From: Gamarada debralockiae
Taxonomy: Eukaryota; Ascomycota; Leotiomycetes; Helotiales; Hyphodiscaceae
Length of the DNA: 31,142 nucleotides
Assembly (NCBI GenBank): GCA_002803225.1
Contig: NXFV01000084.1
Location: 1 to 31,142, forward strand
Direction: 5' to 3'
Part shown: positions 20,171 to 29,841 of the stretch, one piece after another
How positions within the stretch are numbered: position 1 is the first letter of the stretch
How the letters are laid out: every line of letters starts with the position of its first letter
Program-made: the position numbers and the translations under genes
The notes under the pieces: model-generated
What the model was told of the DNA's origin: nothing
Seen by the model: the letters and a program-made list of their open reading frames with translations, nothing else
Database searches by the model: none

Positions 20171-20595
20171 TACGTGGACATAAGTCTGCGCTCTTAGCCA
20201 CCAAAAGTCCTGTGCAACACTTCAAAATATTACTCATAAATTCGTTTAAATATACAAAAACCTAGGCAGAGCGCTTTTGATTCAATAGCTACTTGAAATT
20301 TAGCGTCCTCGCCTTAAAATTATATTCAGTAGTTGCAACGTAATTACTATATAAATTCGAAGAGGTGGCCAACACCTCTATTTTATACTAAAATTCACTT
20401 AAGTTTTTACACTCTCTCCTTAGACCTTAAATATCTCGTTAACTAAAGAGTAAATTTTTACTATGTTATCGAAGAGTACTATTAAATTGTTCCAAATAAT
20501 TTTACTAATAAATCTTAAATATAGCTTACTTCACAGTTTCATTTGATATATACAGCGTGTTTTAGTGTGAAATCGGCTTATGTCCACCCACGGTA
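20171..20595. mobile_element. Mariner-like MITE or non-autonomous Tc1/mariner remnant (about 425 bp)
   Basis: The outer ends are inverted copies: TGGACATAAG at about 20175-20184 and its complement CTTATGTCCA at about 20577-20586. Read inward, the left end is TACG-TGGACATAAG and the right end is TACCGTGGG-TGGACATAAG, so the left copy seems to have lost a few bases. TA dinucleotides lie at 20171-20172 and 20594-20595, as expected for Tc1/mariner target duplication. The interior is AT-rich, with no reading frame of note and RIP-like composition. The family name is inferred from the TA target and end form. Confidence 0.6.
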
Positions 20596-20762
20596 TGAAC
20601 TGAATACTTGCAAGTGTAGACAAGGATTCTATTAAGTAAAAGATCAAACTTCAATGAATTAATCAAATCCCTAAACACTAGCTATTCAAAGTCGAGACCC
20701 CCTTCACGTTCTGATAAGATATAAAGGAAACGCTTCAGCTCAAGAACTTCGACACAAGGCTA

Positions 20763-22791
20763 CTAATACAGGCTTGCGTATTGCGCTTTGATCATATCCG
20801 CAGCCTAGATAAATCATAAGTTAACATGGCTACAACTTAGATAGTTGTTTATTTTAACTCACCTTCTCAGCAATCATGTATACTGAGTTCTGAGGGCGGC
20901 AATCGGGGATGATCGGGATAATAGACGCATCAATCACGCGGAGATTCTTGATTCCATGGACGCGGAGCTGGGGATCTACTACTCCTTGCTGGATGGTCTT
21001 AGACAGGCGGGTAGTTCCGCAGGGGTCTAAGCAATTCTTTGTTAGATCTAACACCTAAAGAAACGGTTGGATTTAGAGAACTTACGGAATCCGGTCTGCG
21101 ATCTCTCCAAAACCACTTTGTTCATAGCTTCATCGGAATGGATAGGCATCTCCCAAGGATAGTCACCAGTTACGATATCCTTCATGCCCTCACCGTTCGT
21201 AAGCACATCATACGTCCAACGAACACCTTCGCGCATCGCGAGGATATCGAGGTCGTTGCCGAAGAAATTGAGGTTGATGTTAGCTTGTTGCAACGGATTC
21301 GCTGAGTTCAGCTTGAGCTCCCCTTTGGAGAGTGGGCGTAGCAGGTCCACAATTACTGTGAGGCTACTACCCTTAGGCGGCGTGGGGTAATGCCATTGGA
21401 AAGCCGACGAGAACATAGGGACGAAGTCCAGCTCGAAGTGTGGCTGGCCACCAGGACCGAAGGGGTCAAGCCCTCCGTTGACCTTCTTGGCTTGCTGGTA
21501 TGCGGCGTACTTGTTGAGTCGCTCATCAATGCGAGGGAAGCCGACCATCTCGAGTAGGCCGCTGCTGTAGGGGCCAGTCTTATCGCGTCGGTAGGCATTA
21601 ACGGCACCGTCGTGAGCCTGACCGGCGCGTAGGAGGTGGTCGTCTAGACCGTAGCCGTCCTTGAGACGTAGGACAAAGGGCACGATGGGATGATCGAGCA
21701 GATTCTGTCCCACATGAGGGCTGTCGACGAGGACGGGGATGTCGTGTTTCTTGAGCTCAGCAGCAGGGCCGACGCCAGAGAGCATGAGAAGCTAGGGGGA
21801 CTCAAAGACGCCTTGGGAGACGATAACTTCGTACTTAGCGTTTAGGGTAATCTCCTCGCCTGTCGCTGGGTTGATTACGACAACGCCAGTACAGACCTTG
21901 GTAGAGGGATCGATGATTAGCTTCTTGGATTGGACTGACGCGAGGATAGTGACATTGGGCTTCCCCTCCAAAAACAAAAAGCTTCCTTGGCGGCTTCCCT
22001 TGTAGACGGTATCCATGCAGTGTGTTAGGCCAGACATGGTACCCGAATATATGTCTTCGGTGAGGGCATGTCCCTTACTAGTCCAGCCTTTAGTGAGCGC
22101 GTCACGGAATGGCTCCATCTCGGGGATTAGGTCTGCATGGGAGATTTGGAGAGGACCGCCAGTGCCAACCTTAGAGAGATGGCTAGGGTAGAGCTTCTGG
22201 TCGTCATGGTAGGTCGCGCACTACGTGATGCCGATTAGTACAAATTCTTAAATGATGAGGAAAGTTCCCACCTTTCTCAGATATGCAACACAATTATCCC
22301 ATGTCCAATCCTTGCCGCCATACTCCTCCCAGTCATCAAATGTCGCCTTGCTGCCGGGGATCCATGTAAAGTAATTGGCACAGCTGCTTCCTCCCAGAAC
22401 CTTACCGCGGGTATTGGGTTTCTCAATCCGCTCGTAGTCGTCACGCTTGATCATGGTCGTCTTGTACGCCCAGTCATATTGACTTCCCCTCAGGTCAAAG
22501 GCTTTTGCAGGGGTAGTAATGTCTTCAATCTCCTGTGGGTTGCTACACGCCGACAATATTTAGCATGATCATATGGAGTGACGGATACTGTGATGCTTCC
22601 TCACCTAACACCAGCTTCAATGACCAACACTCGCACTTTTGGGTTCTCTGCTAAACGGCCGGCAACAGTGTTTCCTGCAGTCCCACCTGTTTTGTCTTAG
22701 AGGCGTATTGGAGGATGAGGCAACAATGCAGGGGAAACTCACCACCGACAATGATGAAATCGAACGGCTGTAGATTTGCAATTTCACCCAT
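20763..22791 (-). pseudogene. GMC oxidoreductase with one in-frame TAG
   Basis: GMC flavoenzymes oxidise alcohols, sugars or related substrates using FAD. Six exons splice cleanly: 22791-22743, 22686-22605, 22542-22272, 22220-21086, 21026-20863 and 20804-20763, with introns of 56, 62, 51, 59 and 58 nt. This gives a 580-residue plan. FIIVGGGTAGNTVAGRLAEN (about 12-31) is the FAD dinucleotide motif, RGKVLGGSSCANYFTW is the first GMC signature, and catalytic HPCGTTRL starts at His513. The C-terminus PDCRPQNSVYMIAEKAADMI has Gln where many relatives have the second catalytic Asn/His. Codon 277 (21794-21792) is TAG in FESP-stop-LLMLSGVGP, where the second GMC signature usually has Gln or Lys, so CAG to TAG is likely. 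All else is intact. No signal peptide is seen, so an intracellular enzyme of specialised metabolism is possible. The substrate is unknown. Confidence 0.88.
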
Positions 22792-23690
22792 AATGATACC
22801 CTTAGGTCGGCTTTGGAGCGATTATTTTCGAGATAGAATGCAAATGGCTAAGGATAACACTGCTCCACAGAAATAATTGATGAGTTGAGACTGAGTTGTT
22901 CTGATTCCTAGAGACGGGTCCATGACAGGTATATTTATACTCGGTGTCCTACAAGCTATGACGTACAGCAAACATCGCAGAAATAGATTCTGGAGTTGAG
23001 GCATACGAACATACCGAAGAAGGAGATTCCGAATAGAGGCATGAGCACAGCTGAATACACAGTATGACGGGAAAACGAAGTAGCGAGCTAAAAGGGTGTT
23101 CTAGGGTGACATGGACTAGAAAACAAGCAAAATCAACTTTTGATTGGCTTTCAACACCTTCCTCTCTCATTATTTTACCTTGATACGTTGCAAGAGATTC
23201 CGAAGTCCGGATTCGTAGGGGCATGTGGAGCGAGGACCCCAACCGATACGCAGTGACGGACGCATCACGGTACATGATTTTAATAACTAATGCGACGTGT
23301 TAGATAACCACCTGATTACATAGCTCATGTCGCTGTGGATTTGCTGCAGAACTCGCTTGTGACGAGGCAAGCCTTTAACTAATACGACGATTCTTGATTA
23401 CTGGTTGCTGTGTTCTCCGATAGCGCTGCTTTCTCTGTAGGAAAATCGCCGAGAAGATTCGCAAAAGCACCTTTAGCTTTGAAATGTCGAATTTTTGGGC
23501 GGGTGCGGGAAAAGGCCGTGGACGGAGGAGCATGGACCTCCATTTGGCTCAGTCGGCTCGACGTCGGAAACTCGGAGTTATATAACAATCTGCTGACTGA
23601 CGCCGTTACAGCTGTCAGAGGTTACAGTCTGGCAAGACTTGGCCACGATCTCGAACAGACGACCGTCGCCAGTATCCTTCAAGTCCTGAT
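22792..23690. other. Upstream region of the GMC gene, no gene supported
   Basis: This probably contains the GMC promoter directly after 22791. Short minus frames at 22822-23275 and 23379-23588 show no domain. The plus frame opening near 23416 is considered a shadow (see rejected items). Confidence 0.4.
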
Positions 23691-23693
23691 ACA

Positions 23694-24609
23694 TCAAGAA
23701 AATCCGATTCCATTAAAGAGAAAACAATCCTCAAACTTTATCTGCTGTATGTACATGGTCCCAGGCGAGATTCTGATGGATGTTGATGCCGCAAATGCCG
23801 CAAACGCAATAACAGCGCCCGTTTTCTCCCTGAAGTGCACCAATTTCTCTCTGTTTCGTTCTCGACATGAGCCAAGAAAAGAGCTCGTCTCATTCCCAAA
23901 CGGGAAGCTATATTTCGGCACGGGACCTCTAAAATTCAAAGAGGTTTCCACCCATCTTTTATGACGTCGAACTCCAGCAAGTTTTTCTGGAGGGTACACA
24001 TTCTCATTTCCTCATAATGCATTCTGAAGACGTCCTTTCTATTGAGTTTAAAGCTCCTTTAGAAGAAGCAGTTTCACATTTTGTAGAACATAGGAACGTA
24101 CATCTGGTATTACTTGTCCATCAAGGATAGCTAGTAAAGGCCTGGTTCATGGGCACGCCAAATTATAGTTTTCAGATTCGAGCTAGTTGAGCTCAGTTCG
24201 AGGTTCTCATGTGAACGTGGAGAGATTGAGGACTTACTTGTACCATTAGTCGACGTCCCTATTCGAAAGAATGACCTTGGTATCTGGATACGCTTCAATC
24301 AACTCGCGTGCGAAACATGCCGCAGGGAAATCCGTCACAGGATATTACAGTCAATATCATCATCCGCTTACACACATATTCATGATGCTCTACCTGACAA
24401 TAGCCCAGCAATTGATTCCACTCCTCTCGCCCAAACTTCCCAACACCATCATATTTCGCGCGCAGAGCTTCCACCCATATCAAAAATTCTGCGCAGTTAT
24501 CACCAGAGCTACTTGTTATATGACAAGTCTCTAGGAAACCAAGATCCTTCAAGGCTTGTCGGATAGAATTCGTTCCTGTACAACCGAGACCCGGGACTAG
24601 TACTTTCAT
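23694..24609 (-). pseudogene. Sulfotransferase-like (Sulfotransf_4 type P-loop) pseudogene
   Basis: The minus strand preserves, in order and in several frames, a fungal P-loop protein of the group annotated as sulfotransferase family 4. The start ATG at 24609 gives MKVLVPGLGCTGTNSIRQAL. The family's Arg in GLGRTGT is here Cys, consistent with CGT to TGT. WNQLLGYCQ ends at 24394 with a donor GTAGAG, but no AG acceptor is visible before VTDFPAACFARELIEAYPDT at about 24338. SNRDVD is followed by TAA at 24248-24246, where a Gln or Lys is expected, then WYK. Further on come RKDVFRMHYEEMRM and KNLLEFDVIKDGWKPL (about 24040-23945), a frameshift, then VPKYSFPFGNETSSFLGSCR and a hydrophobic C-terminus near 23760-23720. 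The true 3' end is uncertain. The protein would not be made. The family's substrate is largely unknown. Confidence 0.75.
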
Positions 24610-24615
24610 TAGCAC

Positions 24616-25148
24616 ACTCGGGAACTGCCGCGCCGGCTAATGTCCTTGTCTGCTGTAAGCTCCATGTTGAAAGATGTTGACGCCAGTAATTAACGTATTG
24701 GAAGGATAAAATGGCATACTTTTAAGTCGTTCCACGCACGGGAACACATCTTTCTAGTCAAAACTACTGAGGGTAGATCTCGAAAGCGTTACAAGTGTCC
24801 GCCTAGTCACTTCCACTAACGGCACCAACTTTCATTATGTTATACCAAGAAAGATCCAAAGTTTCTTAGCAAATCAGGACTTTTCAACATAAAGCGATTC
24901 TGCCTTCTTACCTGGCAATAAATGCGAACGCGTTACACCGTCCTGATTTATCGAGTTGAACATGGCAGCCATAAAATTAGGGATTTTAAGCCCATCAAAA
25001 CCTCCTGGTGGTGTTTGGAGTCGACGAGATGAAGACGCCCACTTATGGGATATATACTGATATACCGATGACAGGATGAAGAAGTTCTGCAAACTTGTTG
25101 AGTACCATGAACAACGAGTATTTTCCTAAGTCTTCAGAACCTTTGAAT
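24616..25148. other. Spacer between gene relics, nothing recognised
   Basis: No supported gene or repeat. Short frames exist, but without family features. Confidence 0.35.
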
Positions 25149-25364
25149 ATGTCCACCCGCCAGGTTGAGGTCCTGGTAATCGGCGCTGGTCCTGCCGGGC
25201 GAGTTCCCCCCAACCAATTTTCTCGTGCCTTGGCTAATGGTCCTGCTGCTACTGTCGCAGAAGATATACGACGCAGCTTCCCAATCAAGTTAGGCCTCAT
25301 GATTGGTGTTAGAGGCGGAGTTTGGAGCAAACAGAATGATATTCGTCTTCGGCACTCATGGTAG
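25149..25364 (+). pseudogene. Fragment of an FAD-binding enzyme N-terminus
   Basis: The frame starts MSTRQVEVLVIGAGPAG (ATG at 25149; an in-frame ATG at 25107 is also possible). It contains a GxGxxG FAD-binding beta-alpha-beta motif of the sort that opens flavin monooxygenases. Directly after GPAG the expected continuation (helix of small residues, then an acidic strand end) is missing and is replaced by RVPPNQFSRALANGP and unrecognised sequence, with a stop at about 25364. It looks like a truncated relic of an FAD monooxygenase. The MITE at 25457 lies just beyond. The evidence is one short motif only, so this is tentative. Confidence 0.4.
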
Positions 25365-25456
25365 TGTCATGCAATGGAACCCGGGAAAGACAGGGAACTT
25401 CTATTTTGAAACTGACAAGTTTTCATACATTGGCGTGATGCCTTCCCAGGTAAATA

Positions 25457-25651
25457 CAGTAAAATCTGTCTATAACGAATCTGGGTATAACGAACGCTAA
25501 CAAATCCCTCGATATAACGTACGAGACGAAAAGCTTTACAGGGATAATTTGTATGAAGACAGGGATTCTATATAACGATCTCTGGATATAACGAATTTTT
25601 GGGCCCTCACCCATACAGATTTTTCGTGTTCGTTATAACCAGGTTTTACTG
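25457..25651. mobile_element. 195-bp pogo/Fot1-type MITE with TA target duplication
   Basis: The left end CAGTAAAATCTGTCTATAAC and the inverted right end CAGTAAAACCTGGTTATAAC match over about 22 bases with three differences. The element is flanked by TA at 25455-25456 and 25652-25653. The CGAA after both ends also matches. TATAACGA blocks repeat internally. There is no coding capacity, so it must have been moved by a pogo/Fot1-like transposase supplied elsewhere. The end family resembles the fragment at 4574. Confidence 0.85.
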
Positions 25652-26298
25652 TATTCGGCCTCGTCGACCATCCATCTACAAATACTTCCCAATCTCTGGG
25701 AGGCTTCGGCAGTATACCCCTCTGCTTATATGGCGGCTGGGGGAGGCGCACAATGTCCTACCACAAGTCAACCCTCACCAGATTCGTCTGTCATCAAAGA
25801 ACAGTTAGCCTCGATAAAAATTCTGGCGCCTTTGCATTTGAGAACCTTACAGGGATGGGAGGTGTTGGCAGGTCTAGAAAGTACGGTGATATCTGTACAA
25901 TTCGGAGAGACCGTATATAGTAAACCTTCGGTAAGACTGAGAGTATCGGAGTAGCCGTCGATCAGGCCGAATAGTTAGATTCAGGAATAGTAGATATAAG
26001 GAATAGGTTGCGCCTTGTAGGAAGAGGGTGGACATCACGAATTGAGCTGTTTTCAAGCTTATTCGTTCTATGCATCACAATGTCAGGGCCCTCAGAATAA
26101 CAGGAGGATATCGCATGGAACAACGCGATCAAGTCAAATGCTCGGGGGATGTCGCAAAAAATTTCCGGCTCGGCCGTTCTTTATTTGGTCAGTACTTTCA
26201 TCATTCCGGCCATGTATGGGCAGCCAACACATCCTACAGTGAGAATTCTTCATGCACTTTACACAGCTGGGAGGCTAGTAAATTGTCGTTAGTACTTG
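25652..26298. other. Spacer with possible repeat debris
   Basis: No gene is supported. The part at about 25870-26040 has the look of a decayed long-terminal-repeat fragment, but no paired end or target duplication could be found. Two overlapping plus frames at 26042-26309 show no family motif. Confidence 0.3.
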
Positions 26299-28576
26299 TC
26301 ATACTATGAATCCTAGAACTTCCTTCCCAACATTTATGACTGTCCCCACAATCGATCTCGTGGTGGATGGCGCGCAATCTGCCCCTACGATGTCACTCCT
26401 TTGGCATTTGGCCCTTAGAGTCTCTGGCATGTTGGTCTTAGAAGCTAGACCTTCAACATAGGCGCCCCAAGCTTCAGACTGCACGTAACAATATTGCAGG
26501 GTGTTATAACCTTCTCGACCCTTTGGATCGTCGATATGGAGATACGCGAGCTGATAAGCTAAGGAAGCAAAAAGATCTGCTTCGAACAAATCACGGATCC
26601 GGTCGTCAGACCATTTCAAATGCTCGAGTGCAAGCCGGAGGACATAGAGTTGGCCACACTGTCTCATGGAGGATACTAATGAGTACCCGCAACTTTCCAA
26701 CAGTGGATCTAGGCCAGCCTCTAATGCGACGATAAAATATTTGTACATGCTCAGTTCGTAAGCTTCAGCTGCACCTTTCAGCGTTGAGGCGCGAAGAATT
26801 TTTCGGGTTTTGAAATAAGTGGAGTTTAGAGCTGCAATAGCTTCTTTGTGTTCGACCGAGTGTTCAAGCCAGGTCTTGAGCGAAATTCCGGTGGCATCGT
26901 TTATGGTGAGCGGTGCATTGTTGCATATCTTGCCTGAATGGGGCAATTCGGCCGCGGGTTGCAAGTCGACATCCCAATGTTCTGGATTCATAACCAAGGG
27001 GGCTATGGGGCCTGGGCTATTCAAGAACCTTTGGTAAATTAAGGTCTCTGTGAAGTCTGCTTGTTCGTAAGGATCCTGTATACTAAGCTGAATAATTGTG
27101 CGCGCTAAGTCTAATAGAAGTGGCGTAAATTCAGACACGGCGAGATACGCGAACGCTATCAGGAATGGCAGTGGCGAAATAGCAGATGTCGAGTGTGTCC
27201 AAAGTTGGCCGGGATCCAAACTTTGTTCAATTAAGAACTTGAACATTTGGCAAAGGTTTTTCATGATCTCTAGAGACTTCGTCCGCTCTTGTCGCATTGG
27301 TAAGGTCGTCATCTTTAAAAAAACAACGTCCAAAAGAGACATCTCGCCATCAAGTCGGTCAAAGGGGGAAGCTTGGCCTGTTGTGAAGAGTGCTTGCACC
27401 TTGCTAATATCCCCTTCTTCACATGCTTGGATAACCGCAGAAGTGTTCCGCACAACTTTGTATACTCGCAGCTTCATATCCACCTCGGGCTGTGCGTGAC
27501 CCAGAATTTGTCTTACAATAGAACAGTACACCCCAAATCTGATGAAGCATGGTGTAAAGGATACTACGATGTTGGCTCGTGAAGATGTGGTCTTCGAGAA
27601 CGGTCCCGGGCCCTTTGCTGATGTAGTCTCTACGGAACTCGAGGTCGTTCTGTGCATTGACAAGACTCCAAACCACGTTTGAAAGATTCTACGACGGCTT
27701 CTTTGAGTAGTAAGTGACCGTTCTGAGACATCATGTCCCAAATTCAAGATTTTTCGGTCAGCACGGACGCTATTGTCATTCGATGATGTCGTGGTCGAAT
27801 ACGTATTAATGCGCTGGTTGGTGGCCGGTCTTATAAGCTCTCCACAGACGTCCATCAATACATGTCGCAACGTGATTTCAACCATATCCCTGAGCCCAAT
27901 CGGTAGATAATCCATTCTTGCAGATATCATATCTCTCAAATCTGCCACAACATCTTTTGTCTCTTGCGACGAAACTCGAAGGTCTTGGAACTGCTTCGGT
28001 ATGGAGGAGAGGATACCTTCTGTTTGATAAACCTTCGAGTTTATGCGTGACAGCCTCGAGTTCGCATCTTGTACTAGGCCCGATATTCTGCGGCCCTGGA
28101 GACTACTTTCGTTAATGACAGCTAGACATTGAAATGGATTATGACACTTACAAGGTGGCATTTGTCCTCGCTGCCACGATACTCCCCTTTGCTCGATCAA
28201 TTCTCTGGAGGTGCTTCTGGAGTTTCGCTGTTTGAAAAGCAAATCCCAAACTCTTCCACTTAGTAACCCCGCTTTGTCCATGTTTATCGACTAGTCTTTG
28301 CAAGCCAGCTACTGTCTCATCACAATGGTCTAAGACCAACATCGCTTGTTCCCAGAAATTAGGATCAATTGAGTCATCGATCTCGTAAAGCGTGGCCCGG
28401 TATGACTCAAGGATAGACTGGAAGATCTTGAATTCTGTTCGGAAGCATCGGAAGTCGTCTGGCGCGTCCCTGACCTGATCAAGGAAGGTACGCACATTTT
28501 GACAGCCTTGCAATATGTGGCCTGCAAAGCCGATAATGCTCAGTGCTGAAGCAGCGACGCCAATAACCTCACCCAT
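26299..28576 (-). CDS. HeLo-like/PigL_N-type N-terminal domain protein with ankyrin-like C-terminal half
   Basis: Two exons on the minus strand, 28576-28152 and 28105-26299, are joined across a 46-nt intron (GTAAGT..AAAG) in phase. They give 743 residues, MGEVIGVAASALSIIGFAGH to VGKEVLGFIV. The first about 140 residues, starting with a small/hydrophobic segment and helical Leu/Arg/Glu-rich stretches (DQVRDAPDDFRCFRTEFKIF), resemble the fungal HeLo-like or PigL_N N-terminal domains of STAND and cell-death proteins. A linker of coiled Gln/Asp/Ser-rich character follows. The region from about residue 330 (KLRVYKVVRNTSAVIQACEE then GDISKVQALFTTGQASPFD) looks like the start of degenerate ankyrin repeats. 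No NACHT motif is seen. HeLo-type domains form membrane-active bundles that cause cell death in fungal allorecognition; that role here is inference. The gene looks intact. Confidence 0.8.
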
Positions 28577-28839
28577 TCAGAAAGATTGTATATACATTCG
28601 AATTGCTTGATAAGGTGACTGAAGATAGAAAGAGCCAGGACGTGCTTGATTCAATGGCCATGAACCTTCACAGCATTGGTTGACTTATTAAAGCGTAGCT
28701 TTTTTTACATCCCGACCCCCCTGCGCGCGAGGGTTAAGGGATCGGTTCTGATCACGTGAATTTGAAAAGGCGCTATCACATGATATAGTCTGTACACAGA
28801 CCTGCGACGCTAGGGCAAAAAAATCACGTATATATTAGC
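28577..28839. promoter_or_regulatory. Upstream region of the HeLo-like gene
   Basis: This 260-bp moderate-GC stretch lies between the start codon and the AT-rich block and must contain the promoter. It includes CACGTGA-like words at about 28752 (ATCACGTGAA), a possible bHLH-type E-box. It has no recognised gene. Confidence 0.35.
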
Positions 28840-29841
28840 AAACCCCAAAAAAAGTAAGGGTTTTAGACTATATTTAGTATTTAAGTTTTAATTATATATA
28901 CCTGCTACCTACTAAGTATAAGAGAGTATATTGTTTTGTTTTTTTCTTTGGTTATTACTAACCCCTAGAATACTTATAATAATTATATATTTATCCTATT
29001 TATCTTAGGAAAAACCTTAAACTAATATTTTACCTTAGCCTAAAGTTTACTTAAGGCCACTAACTCTTAAGTTAATTAAAAATTACTTTGTAAAATTTAT
29101 ATAAAGCCTAATTAATAAGATATAAATAATTTGTCTAATATAGCCTACTATATTATATAATATACGTTTTTCCTAGACGTGTTTAGACTTATATATATAC
29201 TCTTTTTATCCTTTTACGCCCGAAATAAATACTAAATACTACTTTAGTTATTATTAAAAGCATTTGATCTCTTTCTTTTTTAGAGATAACTTTATTAGTC
29301 TTAATAGTAGATTATATATAACTTATAATTCTTACTATGTCTTAAAGGCGAAGAACAAGTTTAAATAGAAGGTCTTATAATAGTTAAATCTTAATATCTA
29401 CTATTCTAAAAGATATACTATAGTACTAAAATCTTTTATATCTCCTTTAAATTTGTATCTAAAACCTTTAATCTTTCCTCTTATTTTATTTAAATTTTAT
29501 TTAGAAATCTCTCTTTATATACTTACCCCCTCTCCTTTACTATCTTAAGCTCTACTCTTAGAATAGTATATCCCTCCTCTTAATCTTCTTGAATTACGCC
29601 TAGAAACCCCTCTCTATATACTTACTCCCTCTCTTATACTACCTTAAGCCCTAGGCTTCTTATCTACTAAATAATAGAGGTAGATATAAAGTTTTTATAA
29701 GGAGATAAATAAGATTAAGATAAAGACTTATATTTAGTATAAAGAATAATAGTTTTCTATAAATTTAAAGACTAAGATCTATTACTTTTATTTTCTAAGA
29801 GATAAGAGTAATAAGACTTTTTTTTTAATATTTACAAAGAA
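28840..29841. repeat. AT-rich RIP-affected block, 5' part unrecognised
   Basis: A sharp change in composition near 28840 opens a block dominated by TA, TTA, CTA and TAG words, with very few CpA/TpG pairs and almost no CpG. This is the signature of old RIP. No frame longer than a few dozen codons survives. It may be the 5' end of the Helitron described downstream, or other transposon debris. Confidence 0.7.

Noticed and set aside
23410..23964. Plus-strand 184-codon frame
   Set aside because: It opens with GTG rather than ATG, and its 3' half is antisense to the C-terminal part of the sulfotransferase-like relic; no domain is recognised.
25870..26040. Possible solo LTR fragment of a Copia-like element
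   Set aside because: The look is familiar, but I found no TG..CA ends, target duplication or second copy in the window.
26299..28576. NACHT or other NTPase domain in the HeLo-like protein
   Set aside because: No Walker A (GxxxxGK[ST]) or Walker B motif is present in the 743 residues.
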